A DNA stretch of 64,000 bases from Ramlibacter rhizophilus (GTDB lineage Bacteria; Pseudomonadota; Gammaproteobacteria; Burkholderiales; Burkholderiaceae_C): NCBI RefSeq assembly GCF_004681965.1, contig NZ_SMLL01000001.1, positions 310,001 through 374,000 of the forward strand, in the 5' to 3' direction. This document shows, piece after piece, positions 42,429-53,843 of the stretch. Each line of letters opens with the position of its first letter. Positions within the stretch are counted from its first letter, which is position 1. A model generated the notes under the pieces. The model was not told where the DNA came from. It ran no database searches and worked only from the letters and a program-made list of their open reading frames with translations. Position numbers and translations under genes: made by a program.

Positions 42429-43787
42429 TCAGAGTGGACAGGCGTTGGCGAGGTCCGGGCCATAGCGCGGGATCAGCTTGTCCGGCGGCGGCTGGCGCTG
42501 GCCCTTGCTTTCCACCCACTGCTCCAGCGCCATGAAGGCCGCGCGGTAGCAGGGGCTGATGGGGCGCAGCCTGCCCGGGAACACGTCGTAGAGCTGGTCC
42601 ACGTGGTTGCCGGCTTCCACCACGTAGTAGCGGTGCCACTGGCCGCGCCCGGCCTTCTTCACCAGCTGCGCGTAAGGGTCGGAGTTGGTGGCGATGGGCA
42701 GCAAGGCGTCCAGCGTGCCGTGCAGCGTGATCATGGGCTTGCCGATGCGGCCGGTCAGAGCGATCTTCGCGACCGCGTCCTTCACTTCCTGCGGCCGGCC
42801 CGCGTAGTCGTAGTCGGCGTCGCAGTAGGGCACGCCGGAGGCGCAGAAGGGGATGCCGGCGTTCAGCGCGCCGTCGTAGCTTGGGTCCATCTCTTCGCGG
42901 TAGGTGCGCTGGGTCAGGTCCCAGTACACGCCGTAGTGGTGGTCCCAGAGGAACTCCGAGCCGGGCGCGAATCCGGCCGCGATGATGGCCTCGTAGGCGT
43001 CGCCGTTCCCGGCCTTGTAGGCGAGGTAGTTGCGCAGCGCCGCGGGCAGGGAGGTGAAGAGGTTCGGCCCCTCGGGCCGCCAGAGCACGCCCTCCCAGTC
43101 CACGCCGCCGTCGTACAGCTCGGGGTGGTTCTCCAGGGCGTAGCGGGTCAGGTAGCCGCCGTTGGACAGGCCGGTCATGTAGGTGTAGGCGGGCGGCCTG
43201 CCATAGCGCTGGCGGACGACGTCCTTGGCGGCCAGGGTCAGCTCCGTCACGCGCCGGTGCCATTCCGCGATGGCGTCGCCGGGTGCCACGCCGTCGTTCT
43301 GGAAGTTCGTGCCGGTGTTGCCTTTGTCCGTCGAGGCGTAGGCGTAGCCGCGCGCGACGAACCAGTCGGACAGCAGGTAGTCGTTGGCATACTGCCGCCG
43401 CACGCCGGGCGCGCCGGTGATCACGAGCTTGCCGTTCCAGTGGTCGGGCAGCCGGATCACGAACTGCGCATCGTGGAACCAGCCGAAGTAGCCGTTGCTG
43501 GTGCTCGTGTCGGGAAAGTAGCCGTCGATCTGGATGCCGGGGACGGCGCCGGAGGGGTTGCGCGTCTGCTGCGAGTGCAGGGCGCCCCAGTCGCTCGCGT
43601 CGGTCCGGTTGACGGCCACGAGGTAGCGGGTGCTCAGGTCGGCCAGGCAGATGGCGTCCTGTTTCTCGGCCCCGGGCACGGTGATCGCGCCGATGTTGGT
43701 GCAGGTGCCGGCGAGCGGTGGAAGCTGCGCCTGGGCGGCGCCCAGGCCCGAGCCCAGCAGAAGGAGGGTGGCGAGCAGTTTCCTCAT
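42429..43787 (-). CDS. Secreted alpha/beta hydrolase (tannase/feruloyl esterase or hydroxybutyrate-oligomer hydrolase-like)
   Basis: A 452-residue exported serine hydrolase. A signal peptide ends near GAAQAQ (residues 16-21). The nucleophile motif is GLSNGGYL, with likely partners aspartate in HGTLDALLPI and histidine in VEAGNHVDQL. Several cysteines (for example TCTNIG, FCASGVPYCDADYD) could form disulfides, in line with export. The size and GLSNGG wording resemble both feruloyl esterase/tannase-like proteins and D-3-hydroxybutyrate oligomer hydrolases, and I cannot separate these. It precedes the DUF1206 gene by 19 bases. Confidence 0.8.
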   Translation of the reverse strand: MRKLLATLLLLGSGLGAAQAQLPPLAGTCTNIGAITVPGAEKQDAICLADLSTRYLVAVNRTDASDWGALHSQQTRNPSGAVPGIQIDGYFPDTSTSNGYFGWFHDAQFVIRLPDHWNGKLVITGAPGVRRQYANDYLLSDWFVARGYAYASTDKGNTGTNFQNDGVAPGDAIAEWHRRVTELTLAAKDVVRQRYGRPPAYTYMTGLSNGGYLTRYALENHPELYDGGVDWEGVLWRPEGPNLFTSLPAALRNYLAYKAGNGDAYEAIIAAGFAPGSEFLWDHHYGVYWDLTQRTYREEMDPSYDGALNAGIPFCASGVPYCDADYDYAGRPQEVKDAVAKIALTGRIGKPMITLHGTLDALLPIATNSDPYAQLVKKAGRGQWHRYYVVEAGNHVDQLYDVFPGRLRPISPCYRAAFMALEQWVESKGQRQPPPDKLIPRYGPDLANACPL

Positions 43788-43963
43788 GAGTCTCCCTTGG
43801 TTCTCTCGTCGCAGCCGGAGCTCGGCTGCTTCGACTTGTAAGCGCGCGGGGGATCGGGTGCTTGCAGGACGAGGCCTGCAGATGGGGGGGCGCGTCGCCG
43901 CATGGTGGGGAAGGACGCGGGCTCCCGCCCCGCCGTCCCCTTGCTCCTTAGAATCGTTCGCGC

Positions 43964-46262
43964 ATGACGAGCCTTCCCCCGCATTACCTCGACAGGCTGC
44001 GTGCAGCTGTCAGCACATCCGGCGTGGGCGTGTGGCTCAACCCGCTGCCCCTGGGCCAGCTGGAGTGGAACGAGAACACCAAGGCGCACTTCCACCTGCC
44101 GCCCCGAGGCCACGCCGACCATCGACCTCTTCTACGAGCGCCTCCACGCCGAAGACCGCGAGCGCGTGAGTCGGGCGGTGGACGAGGCCATCGCCTCGAA
44201 CCTGCCCTTCGACCAGGTGTACCGCACGGTCGGGCCGGGCGGCGCCCTGAAGTGGATCCATGCCATGGGGCGCGTGCTGCGCGGGGACAAGGGCGAGCCG
44301 CGCCAGTTCGACGGCATCACGCTCGACATCACGGACCGCGTGCAGGCCCAGCAGCGCGTGCGGGGCTTCGCCGATGCCGCCCCCGCGATGCTGTGGGTGA
44401 CCGAGGCGGACGGCTTCTGCAGCTTTCTGTCGCGGGGCTGGACCAGCTTCACCGGACAGAGCGAGACGGCCGGGCTCGGCTACGGCTGGCTGGAGATGGT
44501 GCACCCGGATGACCGCGCCCAGGCCGGCGCGCGGTTCCAGGCGGCGAATGCGCGCCGGGAGGCGTTCAGCCTGGAGCATCGGCTCAAGCATGGGAACGGC
44601 CAATGGCGCTGGGTGATCGACGCGGGCAATCCGCGCTGGGGGCCGGCCGGCGAGTTCCTGGGTTTTGCCGGCTCCGTGACCGACATCCACGACCGCTACG
44701 TCGCCGAGCAGGCCCTGCGCAAGTCGCGGGAGCGCTATGTGCGCCTGCTCGGCGCCATCGACGAGGGCTTCTGCGTGGTGCAGGTGCTCATGGTGGACGG
44801 CCAGCCCGCCGACTACCGCTTCATCGAGACCAACGCGACCTTCGAGCGGCAGACGGGCCTGCACGAGCCGCTGGGGCGCACCGCGCTGGAACTGGTGCCC
44901 GGGCTCGAGCGCTGGTGGATCGAGACCTATGGCGACGTCGCGCTCACCGGCGTGGCGCGCCGCTTCACGCACGGCTCGCGCGCCATGGGGCGCTGGTTCG
45001 ACGTGTTCGCCTCGCCCATCGGGGAACGCGACGAGCTGCAGGTGGCCATCCTGTTTCGCGACGTCTCGCAGCAGGTCGAGGCCGAGCGCCGCCTGCTGGA
45101 GGCCGACCGGCGCAAGGACGAATTCCTGGCGACGCTGGCACACGAACTGCGCAACCCGCTGGCGCCGATCCGAAGCGGCGCCGAGCTGCTGCGCAGCATG
45201 GGCGACAACCCGACCCAGTTGCGTTGCGCCGAGATCATCGGCCGCCAGGCGGGCCACCTGGCGCGCATGGTCGATGACCTGATGGATGCCAGCCGCATCA
45301 GCCGCGGCAAGCTGGAGCTGAGGCTCGCGCCGCTGGCGCTGCAGGACGTGGTGCGCGCCGCGGTGGAGAACGCCACCGAAGCCCTGGGCGCGGGCCGGCA
45401 CCCGCTGAGTGTCGATGTGCCGCCGCAGCCCGTGCGCGTGCTGGGAGACGAGGTGCGGCTGGTGCAGGTGCTGCTGAACCTGCTGACCAATGCCGCGCGC
45501 TACTCCGCCGAAGGCCGGCCCGTTGCCGTGCGGCTGGAGGTGCAGCCGCCGGTGGCGCTGCTGCACGTGCGCGACGAGGGCGTGGGCATCGCCCCGGAGC
45601 AGCTGCAGCGCGTCTTCGACATGTTCTGGCAGGGCGGCGCGGAATCGGAGCGCTCCAGCGGCGGCCTGGGCATCGGTCTGTCGCTGGTGCAGCGCCTGAC
45701 CGAGTTGCACGGCGGCACGGTGGAGGTCCGCAGCCGCGGGCTGGGCCTGGGCAGCGAGTTCAGCGTTCGCCTTCCCCTGGCTGCCGCCGCCCCGGTGCCA
45801 GGGCCGAGCCAGCAGGGCGGCGCGGCGACGCTGCAGCCGCGCCGCGTGCTCGTCGTGGACGACAACCGCGACGCCGCCGACCTGCTGGCGCAGGTGCTGC
45901 GCGTGATGGGCTACGAGGTCTTCACCGCCTACGACGGCGTCGAAGGCGTCGCGCAGGCGCAGGCCCTGGCGCCCGACGCGGTGGTGCTGGACCTGGGCAT
46001 GCCGCGCCTGGATGGCTGGGGCGCCTGCCGCGCCATCCGCGCCGGCGCGCAGGACCAGCGCATCGTCCTGGTGGCGCTGTCCGGCTGGGGCCAGGCGGCG
46101 GATCTCGAACGCACGCGCGAAGCCGGGTTCGACCGGCACCTGGTCAAGCCGCTGCTGCCGTCCGACCTGGTGGCGGTGCTGGAGGAGGTGTTCCAGGAGC
46201 GCGAGCAGGGCGCCACCGCCGGGCGCCCCGAGCCGCCGCCCGAATCGGTGGCGCCCCGGTAG
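43964..46262 (+). CDS. PAS-domain hybrid sensor histidine kinase, interrupted by a frameshift
   Basis: A likely 765-residue hybrid kinase read in two frames. It begins [20 protein letters not shown] and continues to HFHLPP, where one extra C in a CCCC run near 44101-44106 shifts the frame. The second frame resumes with [20 protein letters not shown]. Three PAS domains follow to about 45090. The HisKA phospho-histidine is at 45141-45143 ([12 protein letters not shown]); the ATPase domain has [10 protein letters not shown] and [11 protein letters not shown]-terminal receiver domain has [14 protein letters not shown], phospho-aspartate at 45990-45992 ([11 protein letters not shown]) and VKPLLP. 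A GTG at 44001 could give a protein lacking the first PAS part. Confidence 0.85.
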
Positions 46263-46346
46263 CCTGCCGCCGATGGCATAACATCGTGCCCGCGAAGCGA
46301 CGCGCTCCGCGTCATCCCTCATTGTTGTTCCCTGAGAGAGATTCCC

Positions 46347-48584
<2,238 letters not shown>

Positions 48585-48602
48585 TTCGAAGCGCGCGGGA
48601 TT

Positions 48603-48616
48603 GGGCGTTCGCGCCC
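48603..48616 (+). terminator. Small hairpin downstream of icd
   Basis: GGGCG, TTCG loop, CGCCC lies 19 bases after the icd stop. A compact GC stem with a UUCG loop is stable in RNA, but no U-tract follows, so termination here is uncertain. Confidence 0.3.
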
Positions 48617-48712
48617 GCCTGCGCTCGAAACACGCCTCATCGGGCAAACGAGGGCGCATCATGTCCGCTTCCACTTCTGCACTCGCTGCGGCGAGGGCGA
48701 CAAAGGACGGCC

Positions 48713-48988
48713 GTGGATTTCCTCAGATCGACCTGCGAGCTGGACCGAAACGCGCCCTCGCTGCAGCGCAGACCGGCGCGTCTCGACGCACTGCGCGCCC
48801 TCCAGTCCTGGAAGCAGGGCTACCCCGGCCGGGCCTACCAGATCGTGCGCAGCTGCCCGCTCGCCGACACCGGGCGGATTTCAGCCAAGCTGACCGCGAC
48901 CGCGGATGACCCGCAGGCCGAGGCGGACCTGAGCGCGTGCTGCGCCCGTCACGCGCTGCGGACCCGCGACTGGCTGGCCTGCGACTGA
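48713..48988 (+). CDS. Hypothetical small protein
   Basis: An open frame of 91 residues from a GTG at 48713, starting VDFLRSTCELDRNAPSLQRR and ending ACCARHALRTRDWLACD. It is rich in cysteine for its size and the second half (QSWKQGYPGRAYQIVRSCPL) has protein-like composition. The frame is open further upstream to 48581, but that part reads like non-coding sequence. I do not recognise it, and it could be chance. The rest of the 48585-49010 gap shows only the small hairpin after icd. Confidence 0.35.
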   Translation: MDFLRSTCELDRNAPSLQRRPARLDALRALQSWKQGYPGRAYQIVRSCPLADTGRISAKLTATADDPQAEADLSACCARHALRTRDWLACD

Positions 48989-49010
48989 ACCGAGGATTGA
49001 GCCGGACGCT

Positions 49011-49247
49011 TCAGTCGTCGCCGTTTTCATCCGCGGCGTTCCTGGCGATGCGGCCGGACTCGGCCACCGTGAGCGCGTCCGACGCCCAGCCCAGCGCGTC
49101 GTCCACGTCCTGCCAATGCACACGGCCCAAGCCGCCGTTGCCCTGGTTGGCCATGGCGTAGGCGAACTGAAGCTGCCTGCAGCAGGCGAATGCAGCCTCG
49201 ATCTGCTCGGGCGTGCGCTCGATGCCGTCTTGCGTGGTGAAGGTCAA
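49011..49247 (-). CDS. Conserved hypothetical protein (78 aa)
   Basis: A 78-residue soluble protein, MTFTTQDGIERTPEQIEAAF followed by ACCRQLQFAYAMANQGNGGL and a tail with an acidic end (ENGDD). Composition and helical pattern look like a genuine protein. I recognise no domain. It is transcribed toward the 48713 frame and lies alone on this strand, with a second small gene 100 bases upstream at 49349. Confidence 0.6.
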   Translation of the reverse strand: MTFTTQDGIERTPEQIEAAFACCRQLQFAYAMANQGNGGLGRVHWQDVDDALGWASDALTVAESGRIARNAADENGDD

Positions 49248-49348
49248 GTTCCCTCTCCGGTTGCGTGGGTGGACGGCGCGCGAGGCGCCGCGGAACGCGC
49301 GATGGCGCCTCCGACGGCCCCATCATGCGCTCGCGATCGCGGAACCAC

Positions 49349-49555
49349 CTAGCGGCGTGCCTTCTTTCGTACGGGCTTCTGGGTCGGCGCGCCGAGCCAG
49401 AAGTCGACCACCTGGCGCGTCGCCTGCGCTTGCACGGCGGCGCCCTGTCGCCTGGCCGCACCGCTCGCACGGGCGCGCACGGTTCCGGCGGCGGAGTTGG
49501 CGGCCGAGAGCCACATGCTCATGAAGGGGTTCTTCTTCAACCAGGGATTGCTCAT
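49349..49555 (-). CDS. Small basic conserved hypothetical protein (68 aa)
   Basis: A 68-residue basic protein beginning MSNPWLKKNPFMSMWLSAAN and ending QKPVRKKARR. The opening (NPW-KKNPF-SMWLS-AN) recurs in short Burkholderiales proteins of unknown role, and the alanine/arginine-rich helix with a lysine tail resembles phasin- or nucleoid-type small proteins. Neither idea can be tested here. The ATG at 49555 is chosen because it precedes the recurring motif. The 49556-49740 stretch upstream contains no further gene. Confidence 0.6.
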   Translation of the reverse strand: MSNPWLKKNPFMSMWLSAANSAAGTVRARASGAARRQGAAVQAQATRQVVDFWLGAPTQKPVRKKARR

Positions 49556-49741
49556 GGGGTTCGATGTCCGTAGGACCCGGGCACCGTGCCTGGGGACCAC
49601 GAGCATGCGGCCGCCGGATGGCGACGCCCCTAAGGATCACACCTCAATTGCGGGTTGCGCACTCCTACACCGCGTCCTCTCTCGCGGACCGGCTTCGACA
49701 AAAAGAAGGGGTGAGCCCGCGGGACCGCAGGAAAAGGCGCA

Positions 49742-49758
49742 TGCTCAATCTTTGAGCA
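49742..49758. promoter_or_regulatory. Inverted repeat before a small membrane-protein gene
   Basis: TGCTCAA, TCT, TTGAGCA forms a perfect 7-base inverted repeat that ends 12 bases before the ATG at 49771, just before an AGGAAC ribosome-binding sequence. It could be an operator, or an RNA hairpin that affects translation. Confidence 0.4.
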
Positions 49759-49770
49759 ATAGGAACGGCC

Positions 49771-49980
49771 ATGGACAAGCCCCTGTCACCGATGGAATCC
49801 GGGGAGCCGCGCGCCCCGGATGAACGCTGGACCTGGGCCCAGGAGGTCCGTGCCGGGATCGAGCCGTGGCAGCACCCGGGCAACTGGCTCGGATCGGCCG
49901 TGGTCATCGTGGTGGTGGTCGCGATCGGCCTGACCATCTGGCCGGGATGGGACCGCATCTTCGCGGTCCTGGGGCAGTGA
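49771..49980 (+). CDS. Small single-pass membrane protein (69 aa)
   Basis: A 69-residue protein with a charged N-terminal half (RAPDERWTWAQEVRAGIEPW) and one clear membrane segment at about residues 41-61 (LGSAVVIVVVVAIGLTIW), then a short tail. The start has an AGGAAC ribosome-binding sequence and a hairpin just before it. I do not recognise a family. It is convergent with the esterase gene that ends at 50008. Confidence 0.55.
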   Translation: MDKPLSPMESGEPRAPDERWTWAQEVRAGIEPWQHPGNWLGSAVVIVVVVAIGLTIWPGWDRIFAVLGQ

Positions 49981-50007
49981 CCCGGGCCGCTGCGCGGCGC
50001 TGGCGCC

Positions 50008-51078
50008 TCACAGCGGCGTGGCCCGTGGGTGCTCCAGGAAGAAGCGCAGCATTTCGGCGGACGCATCGGGCCCCTGGGGGTCGGTGTAGCTGCCGCGGCC
50101 GCTGCCGCCCGACCACGCATGTGGCGCGCCATGCACCAGCCAGTGCTCCGCCAGCACGGCGCCGTTTTCGCCGCGGCGGACGCTGCGCGTGTAGTCGCGC
50201 CCGCCGGGGGCGCGGGCCTGGCTGACTTCCTGCGTGGCGCCGGCGCTCGCGCGCACGATGTGCTCGCCGTTGCTGGGGTGGACGGTGGTGTCGGCATCGC
50301 CGTGGAAGACGATCGCCGGGACACGGCCGAGGGCGCTTGCCCGTGCGTCCGCGGGGCCGCTCCTCATCGCGGCAAGCGCCGAGGGCAGGTCGCTCGCGAC
50401 CTTGGCGGGCAATCCGGAGTGCACGCCGATGGCGGCGAAGAGGTCGGGGTAGGTCTCGCCGAGGATGGCCGCCATGGCGCCTCCCGCGGACAGGCCCGCC
50501 ACGTACACGCGGTTCGGGTCGACCGTGTGCTGCCCCATCACCTGGCGCGTCATCTCGGCCAGCAGCGCCGGTTCGCCGCGGCCGCGGGCCTGGTGGGTGT
50601 GCTTGAACCAGTTCCAGCAGCCCTGCGGGTTGCTCTTTCGGGACTGGGCGGGATACAGGACGTAGAAGCCTTCCTGCTGCGCCAGTTCGTTCATGGCCGT
50701 GCCGGCTGCGAAGTCGTCCGGATTCTGGGTGCAGCCGTGCAGCATCACGACCAGCGGCAGGGGCCGGGTCCCGGCCTGGGGCGGCACGAACAGCTTGTAG
50801 TCGCGATGGCCGGAGTTGTTGGCATAGCGACCGGCGGTGAATCGCGGGTCGGTGCTCTCGGGCGCCGGTGGGGCGATCGGGCCCCGGTGTCCGGCGCCGG
50901 GCAGCGTGAAACGGCCGGGCGTCACGAAGGCCTGGACATCGATCACCTGGTCGCCGTTCAGGGGCGCCGGGCCGGCGTGGCGTGCCAGCGCGGCCTGGAT
51001 GGCGGTGGTGGCCGCTTGCAGGTCACCGCGTTGGGTGAGGCTGAGGGCGCCTTGGAGCAGCTTGTGCAGGGTGGGCAT
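50008..51078 (-). CDS. PHB depolymerase-family extracellular-type esterase
   Basis: A 356-residue esterase of the PHB depolymerase/LpqC family. Landmarks: oxyanion-hole segment VVMLHGCTQNPDDFA, nucleophile serine in VAGLSAGGAMAA, aspartate in FHGDADTTVHP, and histidine in HGAPHAWSGG. The family acts on polyhydroxyalkanoates, feruloyl esters or acetyl-xylan. No evident signal peptide is seen at the N-terminus, so it may act inside the cell. It is 25 bases after a CopG-type regulator on the same strand, so both probably share the promoter and operator at 51540. Confidence 0.88.
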   Translation of the reverse strand: MPTLHKLLQGALSLTQRGDLQAATTAIQAALARHAGPAPLNGDQVIDVQAFVTPGRFTLPGAGHRGPIAPPAPESTDPRFTAGRYANNSGHRDYKLFVPPQAGTRPLPLVVMLHGCTQNPDDFAAGTAMNELAQQEGFYVLYPAQSRKSNPQGCWNWFKHTHQARGRGEPALLAEMTRQVMGQHTVDPNRVYVAGLSAGGAMAAILGETYPDLFAAIGVHSGLPAKVASDLPSALAAMRSGPADARASALGRVPAIVFHGDADTTVHPSNGEHIVRASAGATQEVSQARAPGGRDYTRSVRRGENGAVLAEHWLVHGAPHAWSGGSGRGSYTDPQGPDASAEMLRFFLEHPRATPL

Positions 51079-51103
51079 GGGGAATCTTTCAGGGGTGGAG
51101 GGG

Positions 51104-51526
51104 TTAGCGGATGCGCTGCTTCAGCGCAGCCTTGACCGCTGGGCTGGCCTGTAGCGCGCCCAGGACGGTGACGGATTCGATGGTGGCGAGCGCGAGCTCG
51201 GGCGTGACGGCGGGGTCGATCGTGGCCAGTCCGAGAACGCGGATCTGAAGGGTCTTGCCTTCGGCGCGAACGGCTTCGAGGTCCTGCCGGGTGTAGTGCT
51301 GGATGCCCAGCACGAGCGTCTTGCGAACCACCGCTTGCCGGACGGCATCGCCATGCGCGGCCAGCTGGCTGCGAATCGCGGTGCGGATCAGGTCGCTGCG
51401 GTTGGCATAGAAGCCTTCCTGCACCAGCAAGTCGATCTGACCAAGATCGACACAGCCAAGGTTGATGGTGATCTTCTCGTCGACCGGCTTGGGGCCGGCC
51501 AGGGATTTGGTGGTTGCTTTGGGCAC
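51104..51526 (-). CDS. CopG-family ribbon-helix-helix regulator
   Basis: A 140-residue regulator with an N-terminal ribbon-helix-helix domain at about residues 17-55 (EKITINLGCVDLGQIDLLVQ followed by YANRSDLIRTAIRSQL). The remaining part (about 60-140), including QVVVRKTL-like and VLGLATIDPAV segments, is a longer tail than in classical CopG. It is immediately upstream of the esterase gene, and a perfect 9+9-base palindrome sits 14 bases before its ATG. This arrangement is typical of autorepression with co-control of the downstream gene. Confidence 0.87.
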   Translation of the reverse strand: MPKATTKSLAGPKPVDEKITINLGCVDLGQIDLLVQEGFYANRSDLIRTAIRSQLAAHGDAVRQAVVRKTLVLGIQHYTRQDLEAVRAEGKTLQIRVLGLATIDPAVTPELALATIESVTVLGALQASPAVKAALKQRIR

Positions 51527-51539
51527 GGAGGCATCCTAG

Positions 51540-51559
51540 CACCATCCAAGTGGATGGTG
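51540..51559. promoter_or_regulatory. Perfect 20-base palindrome, candidate CopG operator
   Basis: CACCATCCA (51540-51548), a 2-base AG spacer, and TGGATGGTG (51551-51559) form a perfect inverted repeat directly upstream of the CopG gene. Ribbon-helix-helix dimers bind such short half-sites in pairs. Autoregulation is the natural reading. Confidence 0.7.
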
Positions 51560-51807
51560 TTGTCGATGGATCGCGGTATTGCTCGCAATGCATGGGCCTC
51601 GCTCACGATGCAGGCGCACGCCGGATGACCTTGGGGTGGGGGTTCGGAGGGCGCGCCGCTCGGCGTGGAGGCCTGCAGTGCCGGGCCGGGTGTGGCGTTC
51701 ATGCCGACGCCGCCCGGACGCGACGCGAGAAGCATCTGTGATGCGGCAGCGCGGCCTTACAGTGGGCGCCGCGACGCTGCCCCCCACTTCACGGAGTTGG
51801 ATCCGCC

Positions 51808-53840
51808 ATGGCCAAAGCGATGTTCGCTGGAACGATTTTCTCCAGCGCTTTCCTGCTGTTCCTGATCCAGCCGATCATCTCCAAGAACATCCTCCCGTGG
51901 TTCGGCGGCACGGCCGGCGTGTGGGCGGTGTGCATGGTGTTCTTCCAGTCCGCCCTCCTCATGGGCTACGCCTACTCGGACTGGACCAGCAGGAACTGCC
52001 GCCGCGCGGCCAGGTGGTCCTGCACTGCAGCCTGCTGGTGGCGAGCCTGGCCAGCCTGCCCGTGATCGCCGATGCCTCCTGGAAGCCCGTGGGCGGGACC
52101 GACCCTACGCTCTGGATCCTGCTGCTGCTGGTGAGCACCGTCGGCCTGCCGTACTTCCTGCTCTCGACCACCGGCCCCCTCATCCAGGCCTGGGTGTCGC
52201 GCACCCTGGTGGGGGCACAGGTGTACCGCTATTTCTCGCTCTCCAACCTCGCCTCGCTGATCGCGCTGATCTCCTATCCCTTCCTCATCGAGCCCCATGC
52301 GAGGCTGGCGACCCAGGCCTGGTCCTGGTCTGCCGTGTACCTGGGCTTCATCGTGCTGTGCGCGGCTTGCGCCGTGTACGTGTACCGGGTCGCGCAGCCC
52401 CTGCCCGCGGGCGCGCCGCAGGCGGCGATGCCGCAGCCCGGCCCGACGGCGGCGGCGCCCTCGGCGGGCGACCATGTCCTGTGGCTGGGTCTGTCGGCCA
52501 TGGGCTCCTGGCTGCTGGTGGCGATCACCAACCACCTGACCCAGAACGTCGCGGCCATCCCCTTCCTGTGGCTGCTGCCCCTGACGCTGTACCTCCTGAC
52601 CTTCGTGCTGTGCTTCGAAAGCGAGCGCTGGTACCGGCGCGGCCGCTGGCTGGCGCCCGCCGCTGTGCTGCTGGGCCTGTGCGCCTACGCCCTGCAGGCG
52701 CCTTCGCTGGGCTCGGACGTGAAGCTGGCCATCCCGCTGTACGCGGGCGGCCTCTTCGTGCTGTGCATGTTCCTGCACGGGGAACTCGCCACCATGAAGC
52801 CGGCGCCGCGCTACCTCACCCGCTTCTATCTCATGCTCTCACTGGGCGGCGCGCTGGGAGGCGCCGCGGTGGCGCTGCTGGCCCCGCGCGTGCTGCCGGC
52901 GTACTACGAGCTGGGCATCGGCTTCGTCATCGTGGCGCTGCTGGCGGTGGCCGTGCTGCGGCCCCGGCGCCTGTGGGCGGGCGGCGCCGGGCTGCTGGCG
53001 GTGCTGTGCGCCTACTTCCTGTGGGCGCAGGTGGACTCGGACTTCCGGGACGCGCGCCAGGTCGCGCGCAGCTTCTATGGCACCTTGCTCACCCTGGACG
53101 TGCACCGCGACGAGCCGGCGGACAGCGTGCGCCAGCTCTATCACGGCTCCGTCAAGCACGGCGAGCAGTACCTCGCGGCGCACCGGCGCAGCGAGCCGAC
53201 CGCCTACTATGGCCAGACCTCCGGCGTGGGCCGCGCCATCGCCGCGAGCAGGCAGGACCGCCCGATGAAGGTCGGCCTGATCGGGCTGGGCGCGGGCACG
53301 CTGGCCGCCTACGGGCGAGAGGGCGATCTCTACCGCTTCTACGAAATCAACCCCCAGGTCCTGGACTTCGCGCGCCGGGAGTTCACGTTCCTGCAGGAGA
53401 GCAGGGCGCGGGTGGAGACCGCACTGGGTGACGCGCGGCTCCTGCTGGAGCAGGAACGGCCCAATGGATTCGACGTGCTGGCGGTCGACGCCTTCTCGGC
53501 CGACTCGATCCCCATCCACCTGCTCACGCGCGAGGCCATGGCGGTGTACCGCAGCCACATCCATGAGCAGGGCGTCATCGCCTTCCACGTCACCAACAGG
53601 TTCCTCGCGCTGGCGCCGCTGGTGGCGCTGCTGGCGCGGGACCAGGGCATGCACGCCGCGCTGGTGCACGACGAGGCGGTCGGCTCCGCCCTGCGCAAGA
53701 CCGACTGGGTCCTGGTCGCCCGCGATCCGGCGGTGCTGCAGCGGCCAGGCCTGCGTGAAGCGGCGAGCCCCATCGAGCCCGCGCCCAGCCTGAGGGTGTG
53801 GACGGACGATTTCAACAACCTGCTGCAGGTGCTGAAGTAA
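51808..53840 (+). CDS. Membrane-spermidine-synthase-like fusion protein, interrupted by a frameshift
   Basis: A likely 677-residue protein of the fused MFS/spermidine synthase type. The first frame gives FSSAFLLFLIQPIISKNILP and GGTAGVWAVCMVFFQSALLM, ending in SDWTSR. It then loses one base near 51990-51996, and the second frame continues LPPRGQVVLHCSLLVASLAS to the end. Several membrane helices run to about 53030. A soluble domain follows with the SAM-binding-type motif VGLIGLGAGTLAAYGREGD and YEINPQVLDFARREF, then DVLAVDAFSADSIPIHLLT. The reaction is unknown; many relatives do not make spermidine. It is convergent with the VOC gene. Confidence 0.83.
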
Positions 53841-53843
53841 GCC

